Shown one piece after another: positions 10,150 through 21,314 of a stretch of DNA of 64,000 bases. This DNA is from Manihot esculenta (Eukaryota > Streptophyta > Magnoliopsida > Malpighiales > Euphorbiaceae): the NCBI RefSeq assembly GCF_001659605.2, contig NC_035169.2:8527610-8591609 (forward strand), in the 5' to 3' direction. The notes under the pieces were generated by a model. The model did not search any database. It saw only the letters and a list, made by a program, of their open reading frames with translations, and was not told the origin of the DNA. The stretch's first letter is position 1. Every line of letters begins with the position of its first letter. Made by a program: the position numbers and the translations under genes.

Positions 10150-12424
10150 TGTAATACCCGGCTAGACTCCGGTATCGGAATTCCTATCGTTTGGTGGAAT
10201 CTCGGATGTTGGAGACCTCTAGAAGGGTAGAACCATGTTTTATAAAAATGTTTTCATGTTTTTAATGGTTTTAAAGTATGAAATTTAAATGAGTTTTTGC
10301 ATGAAAAGTCTTTGGAGGAAAACCCAGGTTCGGCCGCCGAAAGTCAAGTTCGGCCGCCGAACATGCATGCGTTTTGGAGGCACGTTAGGCCCCCGAAAGC
10401 ATGAGTGAGGGAAGTTCAGGTTCGGCCGCCGAAAGTCAAGTTCGGCCGCCGAACATGGCATGCATGCGGAGGCACATTCGGCCCCCGAACGTGGCCTGGC
10501 CAGCCACCTATAAAAGGGTCCCTTAGCCGAAAATGGGCGAGCTTTTTCTCCCCATTTCGGCCAAGGTGAGCATTCCGCCATCCTTCCCCAATCTTGAGTT
10601 TTTCCTTCCTTTTTCCATGATCTTTACAAGTTTATAACTTTGGTTTTGAAGATCTTTGAGCTTAGAACGAGTTTTGGAGCTTGGAGACCAAAAGTTGGAA
10701 CTTCTCCCATCTCCAAGTTTAGATCTCCTCAACCCTCGATCTTCAAGAGGTAAGAGCCGATCTTAAGCTCAATGTATGATTTAAACAAGTTTTATGAAGT
10801 TTTAAGGGGTAGAATGCATGTTAGGGTATATGTTGAACCTATGGGTTTTTTATGACTTTTTGAACAATGTAGCTTGATTGTGTATGATTGAAGTGTTGTA
10901 GATGGGGTATATGCATGTTTGAGGCCCCTAGGAACTTGTATGCATGCTTTGGTTGAAAAATATGCATGTTTGGAAGGTTTGGAGGCGGAATGTGCAAAGG
11001 GAGCCAAGTTTATGCCCTTTGGCAAAAACCAGATTCGGCAGCCGAAGGTACTTTCGGCCGCCGAACATGGCTGGGGAGGCAGGCCTTTTGGCTGCCGAAG
11101 TTGCCCCCGAAAGGAGACTTTCGTCTCTGTCTGGGACTTTCGGCCGCCGAAGGTGCCGCCGAACCTACCTGAGTTTCGTCTCTGTCCAGGACTTTCGGCC
11201 GCCGAAGGTGCCGCTGAAAGTGCCCTGTTCAACCATTTCTTGCATGTTTTTATGTGATGTTTTCATGATGTTATAGGGGGTTTTTGGGGAGTATATTAGA
11301 GTTATGTTTATGTATGTTTGGTCCCTCATTGGAGTCCACCTGTGTAGGTTCGGACCCGAGGAACCGAGGGCCCCAGCAGTGAGCCAGCTGCTACAGAGTT
11401 TGTCAGAGCTAGTCAGAGGTGAGTGGAATAAACCTTAAGTTTTAAAATAAATGAGATATGAATTTTGAGCATGATCCATGCATCATGAATGCCATGAGTT
11501 ATAGTAGGTTGCTTGCATTAGTATTCACGAATATGTTGCATTGCATAATATGATGATGATGTGGATTGGTTATTGGGTGATCCTTTAGTCCTCATATGAT
11601 ATGATGATGTTATGGCATGATATGGTATGGAAGTCCAGGTTGTACCCATTCTACGTCCCTGGCACGATGTAAGAGGAAGTCCAGGTTGTACCCATTCTAC
11701 GTCCCTGGCACAGTTGGACTGTATGATATGTTATGTTAAGAGAAAGACCGGTTGTACCCATTCTACGTCCCGGCACAGTTGGACTATGTAGAGGACTATA
11801 GGTGACAATACAATCCGAGATGTGATTAGTTGTGATGTGTTGCATTCCATGAAAGCATGAAATTTTAATATATTGTTTCCACTATTCTGCTCACTGGGCT
11901 TTGTAGCTCACTCCTCTCCCCTAACCCCAGATGTGCAGGTACAGGGTAGACCAGGAGGTTAGCCAGAGATATGAAGAGTGTATGTAATAGTTAGTTTGTG
12001 GACATGACAGTTGTATTATGATGTAATGTGAGAGTTTCCAGTATACTATAGTTATGTTATGTGTAATGATATTGAGGATTAGATATTGTGCTTGACATTA
12101 TGTATTGAGGTATCCCTTTTATTACATGATCAAAATGTTTTATAATGTTATAGAAGCCAACTCATCTCATGATGTATATTGCCTTTTTAGGCATTGTTGA
12201 GATCCCACAGAGGGATCATGATTATGATTATGACTATGTACAGATTATGTTCAGGTTGAGTTGGATGTTTGAAAGAAAGGTTTTAAATTCTTTATGTATT
12301 TTCTTGATCATGTATGGGATTAAACAGGTTTCCAGGATGTATGACTGGCTTGCTACGGGTCCCGGCGGCCTTAAGTCGACCTGGATCCTAGCGCCGATAG
12401 CGGTCCGATTTTCGGGTCGTTACA
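10150..12424 (+). repeat. Tekay 3' LTR, subfamily A (2275 bp)
   Basis: It begins TGTAATACCCGG and ends TCGTTACA just before AAGTT. The TATA box is at 10509-10516. Arrays of TTCGGCNGCCGAA palindromes lie at about 10328-10460 and 11034-11215, upstream and downstream of it. Three GTCCAGGTTGTACCC...TGGCAC units lie at about 11630-11780. Small open frames on both strands here come from the GC-rich repeats and are not genes. Confidence 0.93.
10509..10516 (+). promoter_or_regulatory. TATA box of the Tekay 3' LTR
   Basis: TATAAAAG in GCCACCTATAAAAGGGTCCC, conserved among all the LTRs of this group in the window. Confidence 0.6.
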
Positions 12425-12429
12425 AAGTT
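12425..12429. repeat. Target-site duplication AAGTT, right copy
   Basis: Matches 1342-1346 and restores the Athila-like LTR sequence (AATCAAGTTGCATGATC). Confidence 0.93.
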
Positions 12430-12954
12430 GCATGATCTAAACTTGACCACGCGGTTGGCAAGGTTAGAATTAGGTTTCTCTAAATCTTAATGCAGTTAAC
12501 AGTTGTTCGATGCCAAAGGCCCCAAGGACGTTCCTTGGCAACTTATTAACTAGTGTTTGATTAGCGAACATTTCCTAATCAAACTAGAACTAAGGAGGAA
12601 TTTGGATTGTGAGAAGCGTCTTCCACATCCTAAACTAATTTATTGAGATAAATAGGAGTATTAAAGAATCAATGATCAATTCTAAACAATCTGAAATAGA
12701 TCCATACTTCAACTAGAAGCTTTTCTCTTATTGATTTACTCATCTTTAAATTATTGCTTTCTTTTGTTATTTAGTGTTAATCCATCAACTCAAAACCCCC
12801 CTCTTTTAATTACTTGTTATTTACTTGACCTAGTCATTATTAGGAAAATCATTGGTGTCAATTCCCTGTGGTTCGACCCTATTGCCACTATCTACAAGTT
12901 TATTGTTGATTGTTTAATAGGTTTATTTTTGACGGCTTCAACAACCGCTTATCA
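12430..12954 (+). repeat. Athila-like 5' LTR, second part
   Basis: This continues the LTR broken at 1346 and ends AACCGCTTATCA. It matches 17538-18062. Together with 371-1346 it makes an LTR of about 1501 bp, against 1510 bp for the 3' LTR. Confidence 0.92.
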
Positions 12955-12959
12955 AAAAT

Positions 12960-12977
12960 TGACGCCGTTGCCGGGGA
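12960..12977 (+). other. Primer-binding site, tRNA-Asp type
   Basis: TGACGCCGTTGCCGGGGA lies a few bases after the LTR. It is complementary to the 3' end of plant tRNA-Asp with one mismatch (TGGCGCC would be perfect). This primer is typical of Athila elements. Confidence 0.85.
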
Positions 12978-13079
12978 ATTGATCTAACTAACGTATTTTC
13001 CTTTTGTGACCAGGGCTGATCGTAAAGAAGCTCTTCTTTACGATCCTGAAATTGAACGCACTGCCAAGACCTTACAAGC

Positions 13080-15542
13080 ATGGCTACGGTAAGTATGTCT
13101 TTTCTCTCTTCTCAAATTTCTGAACTAACCTCTATGGTGAGAAATTATGGTATAGGTCAAGCCCAACAACTTCAACAAGCACATGCAGGATTCTATGGAC
13201 AGCCAAGACATAATCCCTACCTTGACACATACAATTCAGGTTGGGGAGACAATATGAGCTATGGCTATACAAGGACAGACCACTACCATGACTACCAAAG
13301 AGATCTGCAATACAATCCATGTTGGGGGGACAATCCGAATTATGGCTATGCAAGGGCTGACTACTACCAAAACTATCAAGCCCAAGCAACACCTCAAAAC
13401 TCCAATATGGAACTTGAAGAGATGGTAAGGAAATTGGAAATTTCTGGGAAAATTATCCAACAGCAAGTGGATCAAGCGGTCAATTCAATGAACGCGCACA
13501 TATTAAGAAGAGAGGAAGAGCTTCAAGATCTATGGGACGATGACGAAGAAACAGACCAAGCTGCTGAGTCTGCTGCACAAATCACCACTACATTTGAAGC
13601 TGAACCAGATACCCGATTCCAGGTTACTGCAAAATTTTCTGCACCAGCAAATTCACCCAATGCCACACCTGCCACTGCTGAAATTGCATCGACAATTGCT
13701 GAACCTGCTGTCCAAAAATCAGCAAGTGCTGAATCTGCCACCATTGCATCCCTTGTTGCTGTCCAAACACCAGCAACCTCAAAAATTGACACAACTGAAC
13801 CAGAAGATGTTGCACTTACTGAACCAGCAACATACACCACTGAATCAGCCACTATTGCATCCCCTGCTGTTGTCCAAAATCTTGAGCAACAAGTGAGCCA
13901 AATGGCCACTTCAATGAGCAAATTTGAGTCTCAAGGAAAGCTACCCTCCCAAACTGAGATAAATCCAAGACAAAATGCTAGTGCCATCACATTGAGGAGT
14001 AGAAAAGAGCTACAAGACAGCAAGGCTAAAAAATTGCAAAAACAGGCCATGGAAGAAATTCTGCCAGAAAGTGATCAGGGCAGTGATTTGCCCAATTCAC
14101 TAGTAGAAACTGACCCGATCGCTGGGCAAACTGAGCTGTCCAGCAGTGATTTGCCCAAATCACCAGAGAAGGCAGAGAGTGATCTGCCCAAATCAACAGA
14201 CCAGGTAGAATCCAGTCAAAGGCAGAAACAGCAACTTATGGAGAAATTCAAGGTACCTCCTCCCTTCCCAAAGAGATTTGCAAGATCCCAAAAGGAGAAA
14301 GAGGAAAAAGAGATATTGGAGACACTTCGCAAAGTGGAAATCAACATACCCCTAATTGATGCTATCAAACAAATACCAAGGTATGCTAAATTTCTCAAAG
14401 AGCTATGCACCAATAGGAGGAAACTTGCTGAACATAAAAAGGTAAGTGTGGGGGAGTGTGTCTCAGCTGTCATTCAAAGGAAACCTCCCACCAAATGCAA
14501 GGATAGAGGAATGTTTGCAATTTCATGCAAAATAGGCAACATAGGAATAAAGAAGGCCATGTGTGACCTTGCAGCTTCAATAAATGTCATGTCTCTTTCT
14601 ATTTTTAACTTGTTGAATGCAGGTACACTCAAGGGCACCAGCATTATGATCCAATTGGCTGATCGATCTGTTGTCTACCCCAAGGGAGTGTTAGAAGATG
14701 TGTTGGTGCAAGTGGACCAATTAGTCTTTCCAGCAGATTTTTATGTTATTGACATGGAGGAAGACAAGGGCAAAATCACCTCTGATATCCTACTTGGAAG
14801 ACCATTCTTAAGTACAGCAAGAACTAAAATTGATGTGCATGATGGCACATTGACTATGGAGTTTGAAGGGGAAGTTATCAAATTTAATGTTTATGATGCC
14901 ATGAAATTCCCCAATGATGTTTCTCCTGTTTATGGCCTTGATGTTATTGATGATTTACGTCAAGAAATTTTTGATTTTGATCAAGAAAATTTACTTTATG
15001 ATGGTCTTTGCAGGAAAGGAGAAGTGGACAGCAATATCACTGAAACAGAAAAAACAGCAGACTGCTGTAACTTGCTGGATGTGGGTGATTTGCCCAGTGA
15101 TTTGCCCAGATCACCAGATAATCTGCTCAAATCACAGACCAAATCACTAGAGCAGACAGACTTGACAGACAGTGATTTGCCCAGATCACCAGATAATCTG
15201 CCCAAATCACAGCCCAAATCAGACAGCAAACAGCAGAAATCAGCACAAACAGCAACTGCACCAGAATTGAAACCATTGCCCAGCCACCTCAAATATGCCT
15301 ACTTGGGAGCTGGAAATTCACTTCCAGCAATTATTTCTAACCAGCTCAGCCAAGAAGAAGAGGAAAAGCTCCTTGATCTGTTGAGGAAGCACAAGAAAGC
15401 AATTGGGTGGACCTTGGAGGACATAAAAGGCACCTCAAGACCATTCGGTGGAGGCTCAAGACAGGATGCAGCACATGGAAAGCATGTTGCAGCTGCTGGT
15501 TCAACATTTTCTGCCCACAGACCAGCCACGACAGTGATTTGA
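13080..15542 (+). CDS. Athila-like Gag C-terminal region plus protease (defective)
   Basis: The 820-residue frame keeps only the rear of an Athila gag (Gln/Tyr-rich N-terminus; LEQQVSQMATSMSKF; SAITLRSRKEL) and its protease region (about residues 430-640; QLADRSVVYPKGVLEDVLVQV, ILLGRPFL). The protease signature reads CDLAAS where D-x-G is expected, so the catalytic Gly is lost. The frame stops just past GWTLEDIKG, where RT should start. A conserved Athila gag N-terminal peptide (ADRKEALLYDPEIERTAK) lies just upstream at about 13014-13067 in another frame and runs into a stop, so the gag core has been removed. Several S-D-L-P-(K/R)-S repeats (about residues 335-380 and 675-720) are encoded by the GTGATTTGCCC motif that also fills the LTRs. 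Confidence 0.8.
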   Translation: MATVSMSFLSSQISELTSMVRNYGIGQAQQLQQAHAGFYGQPRHNPYLDTYNSGWGDNMSYGYTRTDHYHDYQRDLQYNPCWGDNPNYGYARADYYQNYQAQATPQNSNMELEEMVRKLEISGKIIQQQVDQAVNSMNAHILRREEELQDLWDDDEETDQAAESAAQITTTFEAEPDTRFQVTAKFSAPANSPNATPATAEIASTIAEPAVQKSASAESATIASLVAVQTPATSKIDTTEPEDVALTEPATYTTESATIASPAVVQNLEQQVSQMATSMSKFESQGKLPSQTEINPRQNASAITLRSRKELQDSKAKKLQKQAMEEILPESDQGSDLPNSLVETDPIAGQTELSSSDLPKSPEKAESDLPKSTDQVESSQRQKQQLMEKFKVPPPFPKRFARSQKEKEEKEILETLRKVEINIPLIDAIKQIPRYAKFLKELCTNRRKLAEHKKVSVGECVSAVIQRKPPTKCKDRGMFAISCKIGNIGIKKAMCDLAASINVMSLSIFNLLNAGTLKGTSIMIQLADRSVVYPKGVLEDVLVQVDQLVFPADFYVIDMEEDKGKITSDILLGRPFLSTARTKIDVHDGTLTMEFEGEVIKFNVYDAMKFPNDVSPVYGLDVIDDLRQEIFDFDQENLLYDGLCRKGEVDSNITETEKTADCCNLLDVGDLPSDLPRSPDNLLKSQTKSLEQTDLTDSDLPRSPDNLPKSQPKSDSKQQKSAQTATAPELKPLPSHLKYAYLGAGNSLPAIISNQLSQEEEEKLLDLLRKHKKAIGWTLEDIKGTSRPFGGGSRQDAAHGKHVAAAGSTFSAHRPATTVI

Positions 15543-16552
15543 CCAGTGATTTGCCCAAATCACCCACATCCCAGGCAGTCCCTTTCCTTCTCCTTATTAA
15601 TTTTTTTTCATATTTATGTTTAAACATTGAGGACAATGTTTGGGATAGGTGTGGGGGTATTTGCTGTTAGGTTTAGGTTATATTTTTTCCGTTTACATTA
15701 TCTTTTTGCTTTCTTTTTATTTCTTTTTGCATCTTTTTGCCCCATAAACACACACAAAAATTTTTTCACACATTTTTTTCACTTTTTGTACACACACACA
15801 CAGAATTTTGACTTAGCTTTTGCTCTACTCAGCATAGATAACAAGGTTAAAAGAGCTTCCTATCTCATGACCCCATTGATTTTCCACCCCTTTAAGCCTA
15901 AATTGAATCAATTATAGTGTGCTACCTTCACTTTGGAAGTTCTTTTCTTAAATTGAATCTCTAAATTTGCATTGGTCAAGGGAAATAAAAATATAAATAC
16001 ATGCAAATAAAAAGTTAGTGTAACTCCCTATGAGGTGATTTGCCCAAACTGTCATGAAAAGAAAAGAAAAAGAAAAACCAGCACAAAGCACAAATCACAA
16101 AACCTGTTCCTATGGCCAAATAAGCTATGAACAGAGCTAGTAGCCACTTGAAGAAGTGACTAACTGAGTAACCGGGGGTGGGTATCACCAATATGCACCT
16201 TCGCGTAAAAAGGTTAGTGACTTTTTCAGGCAAGAATAAAAAAAAAGTGCTGCTGAATAAAATAAAATAAAATGCTCAAAGAAGGGCAAGTCTCTCTTAG
16301 AGGTTGCATTGAGCTTATACAAAGAGAATAAGCATGAATGAATCAAAAACCTTTCCTTTGACCATGATAGGTAAGGGGAAACAAGGAAAAGAGAAGAACA
16401 ACCTTGGTGCATGTATTCTATACTGTGATACTTCAATTTAGGAGTCTAGGGGGGGCTGATTAAGTGGTACTTAGGCTCAAAAGAAAAAGGAGCTTGATTG
16501 ACTAAGTTATTTGTTGCTTGAGGACAAGTAAAAAGTTAGGTGTGGGGGTATT
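15543..16552 (+). other. Athila-like 3' non-coding section with two purine-tract motifs
   Basis: No credible gene is present. The section opens with another GTGATTTGCCCAAATCAC copy. A GGACAATGTTTGGGATAGGTGTGGGGGTATT-type block near 15630-15660 is echoed by TGAGGACAAG...TAGGTGTGGGGGTATT at about 16519-16552, directly against the 3' LTR. The second is the working polypurine tract position; the first could be an internal one. Confidence 0.6.
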
Positions 16553-18062
16553 TGATCAAGCATAATTTAGCCACATTTTTATCATAATTATTATTGTTTA
16601 TTTACACATTTTTTAGTTTAATTTATGGTTTTTATCTTATTTTTACAGAAAAAGAAGAAATTGGAAAATTGGAGAAAAAGTGCAGAAAATTGACAGAAAA
16701 GTGATTGGATCAGTGATTTGCCCAAAACACTCAAATCACCGGGCAAATCACTTTGACAGCAGAAACCTGGAGGCAACAGGCAGAAGTGATATGGGCAAGT
16801 GATTTGCCCAAGACACTCGAAGACACTCGAAGACACTGGCCAAATCACTCGCAAAAGACAGAGAGCAAAAAACTGGACTGACTCACAGAAAAGTGATTGG
16901 GTCAGTGATTTGCCCAAAACACTCAGATCACTGGGCAAATCACTTTGACAACAAAAACTGACAGAAGAGCGGGAAATTGGGCAGAAAACAGAAATCCGAA
17001 TTTTTAGAAGTCCAATTCCAACCCAATCACTACCAACATAAAACCAAGAGTCACGAAAGAGCTTCTCATCCAAGAAATTCCAATTGCAATTAAATTCAAC
17101 ATCAAAAGAGGAGTCAAACACCAAATCAAAAAGGGATTTTGAAACCCTAGATGGATGGAATTCTTCAGCTATAAAAGGAGAGCCTCCAAACCAGCAGAGC
17201 ATCTTCTGATCATCTCTCAGCTTCAGAAACTCTCCAGAAACGCAGCAATCTCTTCTTTCTTTTTTTCTTTTGTGATTTTGTCCACCATGAGTGGCTAAAC
17301 ACTTTCCTTTCTAGTTGAAGTTGGAAAATTCAGATTTGTGATGAATTGGGAGATTTAAATCTCCATTGTTAAACTTCTATTTATTTTCAATATTTATGCA
17401 ATTTGATCTTTCTATAATTGTTGCTTTGCTTTTAGAATCAATTTAGGCCTATTGCTTTTAATTGCTTGAGTAACAATTGTTTGAATAATTTAAGTCCGTA
17501 ATTGCTTATATTATTTGAACACAAATTTAATCAAATTGCATGATCTAAACTTGACCACGCGGTTGGCAAGGTTAGAATTAGGTTTCTCTAAGTCTTAATG
17601 CAGTTAACAGTTGTTCGATGCCAAAGGCCCCAAGGACGTTCCTTGGCAACTTGTTAACTAGTGTTTGATTAGCGAACGTTTCCTAATCAAACTAGAACTA
17701 AGGAGGAATTTGGATTGTGAGAAGCGTCTTCCACATCCTAAACTAATTTATTGAGATAAATAGGAGTATTAAAGAATCAATGATCAATTCTAAACAATCT
17801 GAAATAGATCCATACTTCAACTAGAAGCTTTTCTCTTATTGATTTACTCATCTTTAAATTATTGCTTTCTTTTGTTATTTAGTGTTAATCCATCAACTCA
17901 AAACCCCCCTCTTTTAATTACTTGTTATTTACTTGACCTAGTCATTATTAGGAAAATCATTGGTGTCAATTCCCTGTGGTTCGACCCTATTGCCACTATC
18001 TACAAGTTTATTGTTGATTGTTTAATAGGTCTATTTTTGACGGTTTCGACAACCGCTTATCA
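16553..18062 (+). repeat. Athila-like 3' LTR (1510 bp)
   Basis: It is uninterrupted, from TGATCAAGCA to CTTATCA, and followed by TCTAG. It provides the empty-site reference for the Tekay insertion (junction near 17535). TATA box at 17170-17177. The small frame crossing into 18399 joins the LTR to Tat sequence and is not a gene. Confidence 0.93.
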
Positions 18063-18067
18063 TCTAG
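18063..18067. repeat. Target-site duplication TCTAG, right copy
   Basis: Matches 366-370; beyond it the Tat polyprotein resumes. Confidence 0.9.
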
Positions 18068-19801
18068 TCATAAACTGCCACGGTATCATTATTAATATGG
18101 GTGCTATGTATCTTAGGCTTTCAGCTCCAGGGGGAATAGCAATGGTCCAAGGCAATCTTAGGTTACCTAAAGAAGGTTACGGACACTTAGCGAAAAGTCT
18201 CGGAAAAATAATTATGCCCATCAACTTGTTGGAAAAGCTGAAATCTCACGTAAAACTAGAATCAGCAGACCCCATAGAGGAGATCCAGATAGGAAAGGAA
18301 GAAAAGGTATGGTTCGGCACTATGCTAATAGGCGAAACAAGGGCTCGTCTGGTAGAGTTGTTAAAGAGGCGAGTGTCAACTTTCGCTTGGTCCCAATAGG
18401 ATGTAACGGGTGTAGACCTGACTCTTATCACCACAAGCTATCTATTAATAAGAAAGTCAAGCCAATCCAATAAAAGAAAAGATAGCAAGTGATCAAAGAA
18501 GAGATTGATAAGCTTTTAAGCGCATGATTGAAAAAGGAAGTAGAAAATCCCACATGGCTGGTCAATGCAGTTTTGGTAAAGAAAGCTAACGGAAAGTGGA
18601 GAATGTGTATAGACTTCACTGACTTAAATAAAGCATGTTCAAAAGGTCATTACTCATTGTCGTCCATCAACAGATTAGTGGGCTCGACCTCAAGTCATGC
18701 GGTGGTCTCCTTTCTTGACGCCATCTCAGGATACCGTCAAATCATGATGGCTACCGAGGATGCAGAGAAGACTGTGTTCATAACAGACAAAGGAGTTTAC
18801 TGCTATAAGATAATATCTTTTGGTTTAAAAATCGCAGGAGACGCATACCAAAGGTTGGTGTGAGTAATCTTTAAGGATATAGTAGGTCAACCGTCGAAGT
18901 ATACGTAGACAATATGGTAGTAAAAAGCCGATCATTGGAAGAACATACGGAGAATATCTGGAGAGTTTTTGATGTCCTGGACAAGGCGGGCATGAAGCCA
19001 AACCCAGAAAAATGTACCTTCGGAGTAAAAGCTGAAAAGTTTCTAGGATATATTATTTCAAAAAGGGGCATAAAGGCGAATCCTAAGAAGATTAGCGCTA
19101 TCTAAAACATGAAAGCACCCAAAACTATCAACAAAATACAGAGGTTAAATGGGCGAGTCACTGCTTTGGACCGATTCATATCATGCTCGGCCAGAAGGTG
19201 TTTTCCGTTCTTCAAAACCTTAAAAGGTAAAGGTAAATTTGAGGGGGGAGAAGAGTGTACAGAGGAATTTGAAAATCTAAAAACCTTTTTATCATCTCCC
19301 CCGTTGCTAAGCCCGTCAGTCGAGGGCGAAGTGTTATTTCTGTATTTATCTGTGACGTAGGAAACAATTTGCTTGGTATTTGTTCACAAAAATAATAGAG
19401 AACAAAGCCCAGTATATTACGATAACTAAGTTCTGAAAGGAGTAGAGTTGAATTACTCTCCTCTTGAAAAATTTGCGTTTGCAGTACTCATGTCGGCCAC
19501 AAAGTTGCGACCATACTTCGAGTCACACCATAGAAATCAGAACCAATTACCCTCTATGAAAGGTTTTGCACATGTTAGGGAAGATGGTTATCCATTTGGG
19601 CAATAATTTTATCGGCTTATGATATCAGGTATGTTCCAAGAAAGGCCATGAAAGTCCAGGTACTAGCCGATTTTGTTGCGGAGATGACTCCATTGTTAGA
19701 ACCTTCGGAGTCCTTTAAAGCGACCATAGAAAAATAGAAGGTTTGGGTAGGTGGAGCTTGCGGGGCTGGGAGATCAAGAATCAAGATCCTTTTGTAGTCT
19801 C
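18068..19801 (+). pseudogene. Tat-type element: protease tail, reverse transcriptase, RNase H (decayed)
   Basis: This is the middle of the old Tat polyprotein. It shows linker sequence, then RT blocks: NPTWLVNAVLVKKANGKWR (about 18546), CIDFTDLNKAC, FLDAISGYRQIMM, a YVDN box where YVDD is expected (about 18900), then MKPNPEKCTFGV and KFLGYIISKRGI. RNase H remnants (LNYSPLEKFAFAVL) follow near 19450. The start of a second, archaeal-type RNase H (VWVGGACGAG, about 19743) is cut by the Copia element. At least five stops and several frame changes mean nothing is functional. Confidence 0.8.
19797..19801. repeat. Target-site duplication GTCTC, left copy (Copia)
   Basis: GTCTC precedes TGTTAGTG, and again follows CCCAACA at 27727-27731. 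Confidence 0.93.
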
Positions 19802-21301
19802 TGTTAGTGTATATGCCCTAGGCCATTATCTTGGACTTTTTTTGTATGTCATTTTGGTTATTAATAAAAGAGGTTTTTATCATTATTATTTGTTTGCATG
19901 TTACATAATAATGATTATCATCCCTGGTTACTTATTATTATGTTGATAATAATAAAATATAACTAGTATGATTATTGATTGATAATCATGAGATGATTAT
20001 GTATATGTTGATATAAATCAATAATCATAAATACTTGTTAGAGAACAAAGTATTGGATGGACCCGCATTGAGATCACTACATGGGTCATTGTCATAAGTG
20101 AATCTCAAAGTAGTTATGTCTTAATCCTTTGACTTGAGATTGTCATAGTTTCCAACATAAGGACTGTTATGTTTTGACATAATCAAACGTTGTCTTTAAT
20201 CGGACAATCATAAAGGTTATGATTGAGCATAATAGAAATTATGTAGAGGAAAATGAACAATCAAGATAGGATTTGTCCCTCTCTATGAGAGAGATATCTT
20301 CTGGGCCCCTCGATAAGTGAGACTGAGAAATGCATGGCCGTGCTCAAATGAATTGATAGTGTGATCAATATCATTTGAATTTATCAGTCTACTTAGAGAT
20401 CGAGAAATCATAAGTTTGAACATTATAAGTTTGACATTGACCATGACTTATGTTCAAACTAGATATCGTGAGACAAAGGGATTAATACATGTTCTATTTA
20501 ATAGGCTTTATCGGACTATTGATCCTCATATTAGTTGGGTAGTCATAATGTCTTGCTAGAGGCCACTTATGACTTATAGGCCTTGTTGGACTGGGCCTAT
20601 TGCCAATTAATATGAGCCTATTGGGTCACACACAAGAACGTTGTTGATGTGCTATATTAATGGGCTAAAAGCCCATTAGTATAATTAATAATAATAAAGT
20701 GTTATTATTATTAATATTATTATTAATATTAATTATTAATATAACTAATAATAATAAGTGTTATTATTATTAATAATAATAATTTATTATTATGAGATAA
20801 TAATATTTAAAAGATCTGCAGTCTATCTGTAAGTGTTACAGATAAAGGACTCTATCACATAAAGATATTTGAGTATCTGTGAGATTGTGATAGTGGGTTC
20901 TAAGCACAACTCTTTTAGGAAAAGAGTTGTGGGAAAATAAAAAGACTGAGGCCTATAAATACTCCTTCTACAGATTGAGTAAGGGGGTTTTTTTTGTGGT
21001 TGAAAAGTTTTGAGAAAACTCAGTCTAAAAGATTGTAGAACATAGAGCACATAATCTATCCATCTTGAAAAGAGCTAGCACTCTAGAAGGATAGAAGACG
21101 TTCGTGTGGATACCATAGAGGGTGTTCGTTTGAAAAGGCAGCACCATCAGTCCGCCAGTGTATCTTCACTACGAGATTAACAGGTTAGTCTCACATCTTT
21201 CTTATGATTTAAACGGAGCACTCGGATTCTGGAAAGGAAATCCAAAATTTTATTTTTCCGCTGCGCAATTAGATTGCAATTAATCTCCGGATTTCCCAAC
21301 A
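19802..21301 (+). repeat. Copia 5' LTR (1500 bp)
   Basis: It runs TGTTAGTGTATATG to TTTCCCAACA. It contains a TAATAATAAT-rich self-complementary block (about 20681-20800) upstream of CTATAAATA at 20953-20961, the likely TATA box. The GGGGTTTTTTTTGTGG stretch follows downstream. A small reverse-strand frame duplicated in both LTRs is not a gene. Confidence 0.95.
20953..20961 (+). promoter_or_regulatory. TATA box of Copia LTR
   Basis: CTATAAATA in GAGGCCTATAAATACTCC, repeated in the 3' LTR near 27378. Confidence 0.6.
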
Positions 21302-21302
21302 G

Positions 21303-21314
21303 TGGTATCAGAGC
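21303..21314 (+). other. Copia primer-binding site, initiator tRNA-Met
   Basis: TGGTATCAGAGC, a perfect match to the usual plant site, lies two bases after the 5' LTR end. Confidence 0.92.

Larger units (their letters stand above)
1347..12424 (+). mobile_element. Tekay/Del-type chromovirus (Ty3/gypsy), near-complete, chimeric 5' LTR
   Basis: This 11.1-kb LTR retrotransposon is nested in the 5' LTR of the Athila-like element. In order it has a partial LTR head (1347-2537), a complete LTR (2538-4769), an initiator-Met primer-binding site, gag, one amber codon, protease-RT-RNase H-integrase-chromodomain, a polypurine tract and a full 3' LTR (10150-12424). Ends are TGTAA/TTACA with a 5-bp duplication. 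The chromodomain-bearing C-terminus and long LTRs point to the Tekay (Del) clade. Gag and pol have no frameshifts. The full 5' LTR belongs to a different subfamily from the 3' LTR, so this is not a simple single insertion. Confidence 0.92.
371..18062 (+). mobile_element. Athila-like Ty3/gypsy element, defective, hosting a nested chromovirus
   Basis: Without the nested Tekay element this LTR element is about 6.6 kb. It has LTRs of about 1.5 kb (TG...CA), a primer-binding site matching tRNA-Asp, one long gag-protease frame, and a non-coding 3' section before a TGTGGGGGTA-type purine tract. Gag C-terminal and protease sequences resemble Athila. The core gag domain, reverse transcriptase, RNase H and integrase are all missing: the frame stops just after the linker that normally leads into reverse transcriptase. 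Movement of this family would therefore need proteins from another element. It inserted into the protease of the old Tat element. Confidence 0.88.

Noticed and set aside
17839..18399. A 186-codon frame as a gene
   Set aside because: It is an accidental join of Athila-like LTR end and Tat linker sequence.
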